A stretch of 64,000 nt of DNA from Viridibacillus arvi (lineage in GTDB: Bacteria > Bacillota > Bacilli > Bacillales_A > Planococcaceae). Position numbers and translations under genes: made by a program. Location: NCBI RefSeq assembly GCF_001274945.1, contig NZ_LILB01000008.1, positions 178,891-242,890 of the forward strand, read 5' to 3'. The notes below the pieces were generated by a model that did not search any database, was not told where the DNA came from, and worked only from the letters and a program-made list of their open reading frames with translations. Shown here piece after piece: positions 37,891-45,564 of this stretch (positions within the stretch are counted from its first letter, which is position 1; every line of letters starts with the position of its first letter).

Positions 37891-39732
37891 TTATAAGATT
37901 GTTTCACCAGTTACTTCGATATTCTCAATACTGTTATCACTATCCCCTTTAACAGCGGATAAATCTAAGTTACCTTCCACTTTAATATTAGAAATGGTAA
38001 TATTTTCAGATAATGTGCCAGTGATGATTAAATTTCCTTTAATTACCGCATTGGATAAAGAGGAAACATTTGTTATATCAACGATCACATTCCCATTGTA
38101 AACTTTTGGAGATTCAGTAGTACCAGAAAATTCCGTACCTGGTATTCTAATATCTGGATCTTCACCCTTTTTCACGTCTACAATACGTCCTTCTAGTGTA
38201 GGTTTGATTTTTTTAAGAGACGCTAAATGTTCCGCTAAATTTTCCCAATCTGAAAGTCCCAAGTCTGTTACACGACCTTCTTCATAGGCTTTTTTAAAGA
38301 CATCATACTTATCTCCACCCTTTGCAGTGAAGGCATTTGTTGCTACTGTATAACTCTCTTGGTCTTTTATATCCACGTAAGTTTCATTTGTATCTTTGTA
38401 CTTGATCGATACAACTCGTTCGCCCACTGGTTTTAATGAATCAAATTCAACTTTTGCACCAGATACGTGAAGGAAGCCTCCACTTTCTTTTGGAGATTCC
38501 TTAAAGCTTATTTCAAATGCTTGCTTTAATTCAGCTCCTGTAAGCGTCATTGTTGCTAATGTGTTTCCAAATGGTAGTACTGTTATAACTTCTCCAACAG
38601 TGATCTCACCTGCATCAATACCTGATCGAATACCTCCACCATTTTGTAGTGCCATAATGATATTAGGATTTTGGGTTTGCGCTCTTGCCTTTGCTAACAT
38701 ACCATCTGTAATGATATTTCCAAGTGCTGTTTCACTATTACGGACACTTGGGCCCGTGTCTGATGTTCTTGGGTTAGTCAGTTCACTTAACGCTTCTGCT
38801 CCGATTGGTTTATTAGATACTTCTTTAATCTGTTCAGAGTATTTCTTAAGTATGTTAGCCGCTTCTGCGTCGTCTGCAAGGCTGCTAAGTTTAATCAATT
38901 CTCCATTTGTTGTAATAACTTTACCTTTACTATCAAACTCAACATCAACAGTGCCTAAAAAATCACTATATTGATACGCCTGAACAATAACAGTTGGATC
39001 TTTTGTTTTATTGTTATTATCTTGATCTATAACGACTGGCTCATCTAACTGTGTATGACTATGCCCACCAACAATTACGTCAATGCCCTTAACTGTTGAA
39101 GCTAATGTTAAATCATTATCGATTTTCGCATTGTCATCATAACCGATATGTGTCAAAGCAATAATTTTATCGACGCCTTGCCCTTCAAACGCTTTAACTG
39201 CATTTTCAGCCTCTTTAATATAATTTTCAAATACTATACTGCCAGGGCTTGATATATCCTTCGTTTCTTCCGTTGTTAAACCAAAAATCCCTACTTTTTC
39301 GCCATTGATTTCTTTAATAATTCCATTATAAATTTTACCTTTTTCAGGCTTACTTGAGATTAGATCTGTAAACAGACCTTTAAAGCGATCATCTGCAGAA
39401 AAGTCTACATTGGCACTAATGAATGGGAAATTTGCACCTTTGATGAAATCAGCTAAAGCCTGATGCCCTTCTTTACTTGAGCCTAAGTCGAATTCATGAT
39501 TACCAAAGGTCATTGCATCATAACGTAATAAATTCATGAATTCCAAATCTGCTTTTCCTTGGAATTCATTGAAATATAGCGTGCCACTAAAAACATCACC
39601 TGCATCTAGTAATAACGAATTTGGCTTTTTAGCTCTAACATTTTTGATGGCAGTTGTTCTTTTCGCTATATTATCTAAATGTGCATGTGTGTCGTTGGTA
39701 TGCATTAATGATAAAGTAAAGTTTTCTTCGCT
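37891..39732 (-). CDS. Secreted 5'-nucleotidase, 3' exon (5' end cut by group II intron)
   Basis: The frame is open from 39732: SEENFTLSLMHTNDTHAHLD, with the first ATG at 39705. Metallophosphoesterase motifs DTHAHLD, DAGDVFSG, FGNHEFD, LTHIGYDD and GGHSHTQLD fill the first 235 residues; the C-terminal nucleotidase domain follows (NGGGIRSGID, LPFGNTLATMTL, TNAFTAKGGDKYDVF). The last 100 residues are a Ser/Ile-rich beta-repeat module resembling one in the nuclease downstream. Family members have a signal peptide just before the EENFTL part; here that position is occupied by the intron, and a plausible signal-peptide remnant lies beyond it (40436-40367). Export therefore depends on splicing. 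Releases phosphate from extracellular nucleotides. Confidence 0.85.
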   Translation of the reverse strand, partial: SEENFTLSLMHTNDTHAHLDNIAKRTTAIKNVRAKKPNSLLLDAGDVFSGTLYFNEFQGKADLEFMNLLRYDAMTFGNHEFDLGSSKEGHQALADFIKGANFPFISANVDFSADDRFKGLFTDLISSKPEKGKIYNGIIKEINGEKVGIFGLTTEETKDISSPGSIVFENYIKEAENAVKAFEGQGVDKIIALTHIGYDDNAKIDNDLTLASTVKGIDVIVGGHSHTQLDEPVVIDQDNNNKTKDPTVIVQAYQYSDFLGTVDVEFDSKGKVITTNGELIKLSSLADDAEAANILKKYSEQIKEVSNKPIGAEALSELTNPRTSDTGPSVRNSETALGNIITDGMLAKARAQTQNPNIIMALQNGGGIRSGIDAGEITVGEVITVLPFGNTLATMTLTGAELKQAFEISFKESPKESGGFLHVSGAKVEFDSLKPVGERVVSIKYKDTNETYVDIKDQESYTVATNAFTAKGGDKYDVFKKAYEEGRVTDLGLSDWENLAEHLASLKKIKPTLEGRIVDVKKGEDPDIRIPGTEFSGTTESPKVYNGNVIVDITNVSSLSNAVIKGNLIITGTLSENITISNIKVEGNLDLSAVKGDSDNSIENIEVTGETIL

Positions 39733-40366
39733 ATTCCCGTCTTATACCACATCTTGTGGCTTTCGGTTCGGGCCTACACCGTACAGGCGACTTTCATCGC
39801 ATACGGCGTGCTATCAGTAGAAATATTGTCTTTTCACTTTTTTCTACCTAATTAAATACTTATACAAATTGAATATTCAGAATTATTTATTGAGGAGATA
39901 AGCAATTTAGAGAATACTCTGCTGACTGGGTTCCTTCGCTCCAGCTGGTTTTATCCTTTTCGTATGTTACCATACAAATCCAAACGGCCAGCAATCATCA
40001 CTACTACGAACCCGCTGCCGTTCTTCTTGCTTCTTCAGTGCTGATTCACCTCGTCAAGAAGAACTTCAAACGTTCCGTTATATCCATCCCTTATTTTGAC
40101 AGCCTTAGGTCTCCACTATTCAGTTGTGAGAATGGTTAGTTTAACAGTCAATTTTGCTAACCCCCATTACATCATTTCATCTATAAGGATGAATGTTGAA
40201 CTCCTAGCATTTCGCAACATTCACTACCTCACACTGCCTACATGGATTCGTCTGCCTAACCATAGCTGTCTTTTAAAGAGCCCCGCCTCGTTTTTCGAGT
40301 ACGACTTCACCTGACTTAACCCCTTCTGCTGATCAGCGCATCACTGGGTCCAGGAGGATTAGGCAC
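39733..40366 (-). mobile_element. ORF-less bacterial group II intron (class B-like), about 634 nt
   Basis: Read on the minus strand: 5' end GTGCCTAATCC at 40366; domain I features such as GGGGTTAAGTCAGGTGAAGT, TGGAGACCTAAGGCTGTC, GGTTCGTAGTAGTGATGAT and GGAGCGAAGGAACCC; domain V hairpin at about 39811-39776 (CGCCGTATGCGATGAAAG then TCGCCTGTACGG); domain VI at 39772-39736 (CCCG...CGGG enclosing CCACA/TGTGG and an unpaired A). It ends about three bases later with AAT. Domain IV is only about 60 nt, so no reverse transcriptase/maturase is present. No RT remnant was found, so any splicing would need a maturase from elsewhere. Confidence 0.85.
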
Positions 40367-40436
40367 TTGCTTCAAAAGACTGTTGTGCAAGAGTAGGAAT
40401 TACACCTACCAATTGGAAAATAACAGTTAGAAACAT
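40367..40436 (-). pseudogene. Candidate 5' exon of the nucleotidase (signal-peptide remnant)
   Basis: On the minus strand an ATG at 40436 opens a 23-codon hydrophobic stretch, MFLTVIFQLVGVIPTLA followed by QQSFEA, ending with one base of the next codon at the intron's 5' border. Joining GCA-A to GC-GAA-GAA gives ...FEASEENFTL in frame if the intron ends one base later than the AAT I favour. No good ribosome site precedes the ATG and no Lys/Arg-rich head is in frame, so the 5' end may be decayed. Confidence 0.45.
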
Positions 40437-40542
40437 TCATTATGAAGTTTTTTTTCTTATTAAATATTCTATTCATAAATGTTTATTTCTACTTATTTCA
40501 CTAGATATTTCTCTAGCTTATAAAGTAACGTTTCGTTTAATT

Positions 40543-41655
40543 TTATTGAGGAGTTACTACTACATTTGGTAAAGTTGCTGTTACGGCATTTCCTATCGCT
40601 TTATCATTTTTGGGTGTCACTTGAACAGAGATTACTTTACCTACATGATCTGTTGTCAGTTTAAATGTCGAAGTTGTTGCGCCAATAATTGCTTTTCCAT
40701 CTGCATACCACTGGAATGTTGTACCCTTTTCTACATCTTTATCTATATCTGTATAAGTATAAGTAACTTCTAATGTTACACCTACTTTTGCAGCTCCAAC
40801 AATCTTGACACTTGATGCAGTTGGGGCATGATCACTTGTTCCACCATTATTTCCTGATGACGATCCGTTACCTGGTTTACTTTCAACACCATTCTCAACC
40901 TGTATTGTTTTTCCGTCCGGGGTTGTAATAGTTCCCGACGCTAATCCAGAGCCGTTGTACCATTTACCTCCATACTGTACGATGCCTACATTTAATGCTG
41001 CATTGTTATATAGTTTATTTTCAAATAGTGTTAAACCTTGATTTAATGCCGTGCCATTGTATAGTTTACCTTCAAACAATATTAGTCCTTGATTTAAGGC
41101 TGCACCACTATATAGTTTGTCTCCATATAACTTTAGACCTTTGTTTAAAACTGCACCATCGTATAATTTATTTTTATATAAATACTTTCCAGTGTTTAAA
41201 ACACCATTAACATATAAATTCCCTGTATTTTTACCTAGTCCAGTTAAAGCTTTTCCGTTTTCATACCATTTACCTTTATACCAATTACCCATTGCGGGCT
41301 TTCCATTAATATATAATTTACTAGTGTTTTTACCAAACCCCGTTAATGCTTTACCTTTTTCGTACCATTTGCCTTTATACCAACCAGTAGATTTAACACC
41401 TTTTTTGTAATAAACCCCTGATTTTAAACCTGTTAGTAACTTGCCATCTTTGTAAACCTTACCTTTGTAAGTCTTAAACCCTTTTACTATTTTGCTAGTT
41501 GATTTTGAAACTAGCTTCCCTTTGGTAATTTTGTAGCTAGAAGACACTGCTGCCTCCGCACTGGTTATCGGAGCAATGACGGCGCTTGTTAATAAAGTTG
41601 CTCCTAACACTAATGATGTTAAAGGTTTTACAAATTTATAACTGTAATTCCTCAC
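40543..41655 (-). CDS. Secreted cell-surface repeat protein
   Basis: 370 residues. Signal peptide to about residue 36 (TSAEA-AVSSS). Residues about 50-250 are a run of about 15-30-residue repeats: first KGKWYEKGKALTGFGKNTSKLYINGK-type units, then shorter ones of the kind LYNGTALNQGLTLFENK. The Lys/Tyr/Gly-rich aromatic pattern resembles cell-wall or glucan-binding repeat modules, but it is not a choline-binding consensus. A Gly/Ser/Asn linker (about 262-275) leads to a C-terminal Ig-like domain, HAPTASSVKIVGAAKVGVTL to the end. No LPXTG motif. Probably exported and wall-bound; role unknown. Confidence 0.78.
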   Translation of the reverse strand: MRNYSYKFVKPLTSLVLGATLLTSAVIAPITSAEAAVSSSYKITKGKLVSKSTSKIVKGFKTYKGKVYKDGKLLTGLKSGVYYKKGVKSTGWYKGKWYEKGKALTGFGKNTSKLYINGKPAMGNWYKGKWYENGKALTGLGKNTGNLYVNGVLNTGKYLYKNKLYDGAVLNKGLKLYGDKLYSGAALNQGLILFEGKLYNGTALNQGLTLFENKLYNNAALNVGIVQYGGKWYNGSGLASGTITTPDGKTIQVENGVESKPGNGSSSGNNGGTSDHAPTASSVKIVGAAKVGVTLEVTYTYTDIDKDVEKGTTFQWYADGKAIIGATTSTFKLTTDHVGKVISVQVTPKNDKAIGNAVTATLPNVVVTPQ

Positions 41656-42102
41656 TATCTCACACCTCTCTATTTTTAGGGTTGTATTTACCTAATAGAA
41701 AATCTCTATTAAGTTCAACCACTTCGATTATATGGTATGCCTCTCATAGATTCTATATTACCTAGACAACGTTTACATATTTTACAATACCCATCCAACT
41801 AGGATGCTTAATTTACAAACAATACATAATATAATATATTTTAGTAATCTCTCTTTATTAATTGATTAATAAATTTTGCTTATTAAATCCATTGCACCTA
41901 ATAACTTATACCTATTAAAAATTGCGTTTATATATTTTTGGGACACCATACATATGTAATTCCTTCACTCTAAAACTAAAAATATTTAAGTACATTCATT
42001 GTCATATCTTTAAAGAAAAACCTGATTTATTAATATTTTGTTGTTTCTAACTAAGCTTTATTAATTGAAATTACTATGTCAATTAAATTTACTTAAAAAT
42101 AA
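41656..42102. other. AT-rich intergenic region
   Basis: About 450 bases upstream of the repeat-protein gene. No ORF with a ribosome site was seen on either strand; it should contain the promoter of the repeat-protein gene, but I could not fix one. Confidence 0.5.
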
Positions 42103-42103
42103 A

Positions 42104-42141
42104 AAAAGGAGATACTACAATTTCTTGTAGTATCTCCTTTT
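42104..42141. terminator. Terminator after yheA
   Basis: GGAGATACTACAA/TTGTAGTATCTCC perfect stem; the minus strand runs into seven T, ending the yheB-yheA transcript. Confidence 0.88.
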
Positions 42142-42206
42142 CAATTCTCTTTATTATTTTGCTTAATCTAATGTATTGGTGTATTCCTCACAGATTATAT
42201 TCGTGA

Positions 42207-42551
42207 TTAGATTTCTGCGTATAGTTCTTGAATTGGTTTAATCAAAGTACGATTTACTTCTTCAATTAAACCACTTAAAGCCATTTCTGATTGAAGCATT
42301 TTTTCAATCTTACTATTTTGTTGAGCAAGTTGAGCAGTTTTTCCAGCATAAGTTAATTCATCTTCTTGAATTTGTTCGCCCTTTGCTTGTTTTTCTTGTA
42401 AATTCAATTGAACTTTACGGAAGTTTTGGAACAATGTTAGTGCCTCTGAATCGTTTTTCACTTCCTCAACAGCAGCTTTTAATGCTTCAAATTCTGCCGT
42501 TTGACGGAATGTTGCTTCTAACTTGTTAATGTCATTATAAATGTTAATCAT
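42207..42551 (-). CDS. yheA: YlbF/YheA family protein YheA
   Basis: 114-residue, all-helical cytoplasmic protein of the YlbF/YmcA superfamily (UPF0342). The body is MINIYNDINKLEATFRQTAE, then KNDSEALTLFQNFRKVQLNLQEKQAKGEQI and a C-terminal LIKPIQELYAEI. Related YlbF and YmcA form the Y-complex with RNase Y; YheA itself has no assigned role. It lies 22 bp after yheB on the same strand, as in Bacillus. Confidence 0.92.
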   Translation of the reverse strand: MINIYNDINKLEATFRQTAEFEALKAAVEEVKNDSEALTLFQNFRKVQLNLQEKQAKGEQIQEDELTYAGKTAQLAQQNSKIEKMLQSEMALSGLIEEVNRTLIKPIQELYAEI

Positions 42552-42572
42552 TTTGATACCCTACTTTCAATT

Positions 42573-43715
42573 TTAATTAATCAGCGTCACGATAATACCT
42601 TGAACAACCCCAATAATACCACCAAGTACGAAACCTAATACTGTAATCATTTTAAATTCTCTTTTTGAAATGCCCAGTACTAAATCCTCAAGTACTTCAA
42701 CAGGGAATGTGTCAACTTGTTCACGTACTACTTCTTCTAAATTCAATCGTTTTAAAACATCTTCCAATTTCATTTCTGCTTGTACAAAAGCATTGTCAAC
42801 AACCTGTGGTACAACATTTTGTTGCATCCAGTGGGCACCATTTGTCCAATAATGTACAATTGGCTGATCTAAACGATTTTCAATTTTCAATTCATTCTTC
42901 ACATAGCTTTGAATCGCTTTAGTAGTAGAATTAAAATCTAAATCGCCAACTAGTTGAGTAACCGTTTGGTCTTGTAATTTAACCCATTCATTCGTTAACA
43001 TATTCGAAACGAGCACAAATGTGCCATCTGCATTAAGAAATTTTTTAATTTCTTTTTGAGCTTTGTTAACTATTGATGAAGAATCACCTAAGAACATTTG
43101 AATCATGCCACCAAGCGTTCCTTTTGTATCAAGGAAATCATCAATTAATCGTTTAATCGTTTGATAGCCTTCTTCTGATTCAAAATAAACATCGCCTTTA
43201 TTTAAAATATAACGAGCGATATCCGGAATTTTCGTATTCGCCTTCTCTTGCCATCTTTCAGGTAAAAGTTCGCGAACCGTTTTTGTAGATAAAACATTTT
43301 GTACTTTATCTACTTGGTCAATGATTAGAGCATCAACTTTTTCTTCAATCGCTAAGTGGATATTTTCAATACCCGCTTGCTTCAACCAGTCATTGATTGT
43401 TTTATCATCTGTAAACAAAGTTGTTTCTATTTTTTCATTTAACCATTGTTCAATTTTCAATCGAATATCATTTGAAAAGAACTTTTTACGGAAAGTCTCA
43501 GGTGTGAGTAAATAATTCACTACTGTTTTTCCTAGTTGTCTTGCTAAATCATCTCGGCGTTTTGGAATTAAACCCGGAGTAAAAGGGACACGCCAAGATC
43601 CAATATAAATTGCTTTATAAGGCCTAAAGAGCATTTTAATCGCTAAATGATTCGTAAAACCACCAATGACTGCTCCAATGACAGCCATGAATAGTATTGT
43701 TACGAACACACCCAT
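42573..43715 (-). CDS. yheB: DUF445 (UPF0754) membrane protein YheB
   Basis: 380 residues from ATG 43715 (GGGTGA site). Hydrophobic helix at the N-terminus (residues 3-22, FVTILFMAVIGAVIGGFTNH), followed by the family signature LAIKMLFRPYKAIYIGSWRVPFTPGLIPKRR (about 23-53), a long helical cytoplasmic body, and a last helix VLGFVLGGIIGVVQGIIVTLI at the end. Anchored at both ends of the chain. Function unknown; operon with yheA. Confidence 0.92.
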   Translation of the reverse strand: MGVFVTILFMAVIGAVIGGFTNHLAIKMLFRPYKAIYIGSWRVPFTPGLIPKRRDDLARQLGKTVVNYLLTPETFRKKFFSNDIRLKIEQWLNEKIETTLFTDDKTINDWLKQAGIENIHLAIEEKVDALIIDQVDKVQNVLSTKTVRELLPERWQEKANTKIPDIARYILNKGDVYFESEEGYQTIKRLIDDFLDTKGTLGGMIQMFLGDSSSIVNKAQKEIKKFLNADGTFVLVSNMLTNEWVKLQDQTVTQLVGDLDFNSTTKAIQSYVKNELKIENRLDQPIVHYWTNGAHWMQQNVVPQVVDNAFVQAEMKLEDVLKRLNLEEVVREQVDTFPVEVLEDLVLGISKREFKMITVLGFVLGGIIGVVQGIIVTLIN

Positions 43716-43811
43716 ATTCTTCACCCATTTCTTCAAAAACTCTCCTACATTATAACAGACAGTCAAGTAGGTGAGAATTAATAGCTATTGAAGTTAGGGA
43801 TTTCATACTAT

Positions 43812-44201
43812 TTATAGAGCATTGTAAATTGTTGAAAAGCGAATCGCATGCTCCATTTCATCTTGCATAGCGATAAAGAATGGGTATTGTCCTTGTTCAA
43901 GTGGAGTATTCAAAAACATTTCTTTATATAAATCTGTCGCTTCAAGCTCTTCACCTATTGCCTCTTTTGCACAAGCTTTAAGGTTTTTACATGGGGGTCT
44001 TTTCGTTAAATTTTGTACATATTCTCCAGTCATCATATAATGAAGTTGTTGGAACATCTCATAATGACACTTCTCATCTATTATTGCATGCTCGATATAA
44101 GATTTCCATGTGGGATCGTTCGTCAGCCCAAGCATCGATTTGTACCAATAATACGTCTGATATTCATCTTGAATCGCTTTCTTTAGCTGTTCTTCAAACA
44201 T
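43812..44201 (-). CDS. Ferritin-like diiron protein (rubrerythrin-type, YhjR-like)
   Basis: 129 residues from ATG 44201, after GGAG. Four-helix pattern with the carboxylate ligands expected of a ferritin-like fold: KKAIQDEYQTYYWYKSML (helix 1), IIDEKCHYEMFQQLHYM (ExxH, helix 2), GEELEATDLYKEMF (helix 3) and AMQDEMEHAIRFSTIY (ExxH, helix 4). No rubredoxin domain. Bacillus YhjR-type proteins of this kind are linked to spore formation, but an iron or peroxide role is only inferred. Divergent from yheE. Confidence 0.8.
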   Translation of the reverse strand: MFEEQLKKAIQDEYQTYYWYKSMLGLTNDPTWKSYIEHAIIDEKCHYEMFQQLHYMMTGEYVQNLTKRPPCKNLKACAKEAIGEELEATDLYKEMFLNTPLEQGQYPFFIAMQDEMEHAIRFSTIYNAL

Positions 44202-44271
44202 ACCGCCATCTCCTATACGCTTTTTCACACTATATGCGAACGGGACCGGCACTATGAAAAGGGGTATACAT

Positions 44272-44475
44272 ATGATTCAACATTTCAGCTTTAAACCATT
44301 ATTTGAAAATACAAAATTACCAGGCTGGCAAATCGCCTTTTTCTACAAGCATCAACGATACGAAGGCGAATATAAAAAAGACGGCTCCATCATCTGGTCA
44401 GGGTCAATACCACCAAATGAAGCAACCGTAAAAAAAATGATACACGAACTAATGCTTTATCATGTGTATGACTAA
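44272..44475 (+). CDS. yheE: YheE-like small protein (DUF5342)
   Basis: 67 residues from ATG 44272 (AAAGGGG site): IQHFSFKPLFENTKLPGWQI, then FFYKHQRYEGEYKKDGSIIW and a tail with LMLYHVYD. No signal or membrane helix. The sequence pattern and its place near yheA/yheB match YheE of Bacillus. Function unknown. A pair of structured repeats begins right at its stop codon. Confidence 0.8.
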   Translation: MIQHFSFKPLFENTKLPGWQIAFFYKHQRYEGEYKKDGSIIWSGSIPPNEATVKKMIHELMLYHVYD

Positions 44476-44597
44476 ATGCTGAAGGTGCTCGTTCAGCTGC
44501 GAGGTCGTTGGAAGGCGGAAGCCAAAGTCGCCCTTTGACTTTGAGCGCCCGACTGAAACGACCCGAGCCGCTAGCGCCTGAAGCTGGATATCTTATT
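44475..44597 (+). repeat. Structured intergenic repeat, copy C
   Basis: About 123 bp, AAATGCTGAAGGTGCT to CTGAAGCTGGATATCTTA. Same ends as copies A, E and F but a different interior: outer GGTGCT/AGCGCC, CGAGGTCGTT/AACGACCCGAG, inner CAAAGTC/TGACTTTG. The stems are kept while the bases differ. Confidence 0.8.
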
Positions 44598-44655
44598 AAA
44601 TGCTGAAGCGGCCCGTTTAGCCCTGACAAGCACTGGAAGGCCCGAATCAAAAGCC
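44598..44655 (+). repeat. Structured intergenic repeat, copy D (truncated)
   Basis: AAATGCTGAAGCGGCCCGTTTAG followed by CACTGGAAGGCCCGAATCAAAA, then the similarity stops; only the left half is left, directly after copy C. Confidence 0.7.
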
Positions 44656-44705
44656 CTCATAAAATCATCGATTACTTAACTACAATTAAACCTTTATGCC
44701 ACAAA

Positions 44706-44763
44706 ATAAAAAAGCATTATTAATAGAAAACTCCTCCAAGGGGCCCCTAATAATAATGCTTCC
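44706..44763 (-). terminator. Terminator of the helicase-partner operon
   Basis: GCATTATTA/TAATAATGC stem enclosing GGGGCCCC; six T follow on the minus strand. Confidence 0.8.
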
Positions 44764-44782
44764 AATAATGTTAACTAAGTAA

Positions 44783-45544
44783 CTACACCTTCAATAACTC
44801 TTCTCGCCACATAACAACTTCTTTTTCAACTAGTAGCTTCTCCAACTTATCATCCCATTGAGATAACAATGTGTTCCATACTCTAACGAAAAGAAGGTCC
44901 TGTTCACGGTTGTATAAGATAAATTCAAGACAAGGTACATCATTAATCTGACGTGCTTCTTTTGATATGATATCAGTAATAACTGTCTGTTCTTCACCTT
45001 CGTCTTCAGATGTACGGCTATTTTGCAGAACTTCTATTAACTCTTCCTCTACAAATTTTAATGTCTCCTCAGGTTCCTCTGAAGCATATCGAAATAGATC
45101 TGGCAACTCGTCATACTCATCCATTTGATCAATCTCAGCAGTCAAGAATGCTTCGTGGCAAGCACTGTAAAGCAACTGCTGTGTTTCTATTTCTTGCTCT
45201 TCTTCAAATACGCCATTTTCAAGTTGGATTTTGCCTTTAAATGTTAAATGATAGTATTTCTCTCCTCTTTCAATTAGCCCTGTTTTCGTTAAATTTATGA
45301 GGAGGTCTTGAATGAAGAGATCCTCTACTAACAGTAATTCACCCAATTCGCTAGCATTTGAAATTTCAGCTTGTTGGAAAGTCAGTAGCATCATTTTCAT
45401 CAATATATCCATCTTCAATCGCTTTACTGGTTGATAAGTGACATCAATTGATTGCACTGGCACGCACCAGTTGGAAGATTTTAAAATTTCTACTTTACCA
45501 TTTTGTAAAACTTCTCTTTTCAATCGTTTTTCTAACGCTTGCAT
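44783..45544 (-). CDS. Unknown acidic protein, partner of the SF1 helicase
   Basis: 253 residues, cytoplasmic, AAAGGAG before the ATG. I do not recognise a family. Residues about 40-100 (RLKMDILMKMMLLTFQQAEI, then LLVEDLFIQDLLINLTKTGLIERGEKYYHLT) read like a winged helix with an ERGEKYYHLT wing; then comes a very acidic middle (EEEQEIETQQ; DEYDELPDLF; SEDEGEEQ) and a C-terminal alpha/beta part (CLEFILYNREQDLLFVRVWN) ending with WREELLKV. It lies 20 bp downstream of the helicase gene on the same strand and shares its terminator, so the two should work together, perhaps as an adaptor or regulator. Confidence 0.75.
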   Translation of the reverse strand: MQALEKRLKREVLQNGKVEILKSSNWCVPVQSIDVTYQPVKRLKMDILMKMMLLTFQQAEISNASELGELLLVEDLFIQDLLINLTKTGLIERGEKYYHLTFKGKIQLENGVFEEEQEIETQQLLYSACHEAFLTAEIDQMDEYDELPDLFRYASEEPEETLKFVEEELIEVLQNSRTSEDEGEEQTVITDIISKEARQINDVPCLEFILYNREQDLLFVRVWNTLLSQWDDKLEKLLVEKEVVMWREELLKV

Positions 45545-45564
45545 ACTTGGCTCTCCTTTCCATT

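Noticed and set aside
40096..40314. 72-codon plus-strand frame in the intron region
   Set aside because: It runs antisense to group II intron domain I and has no ribosome site.
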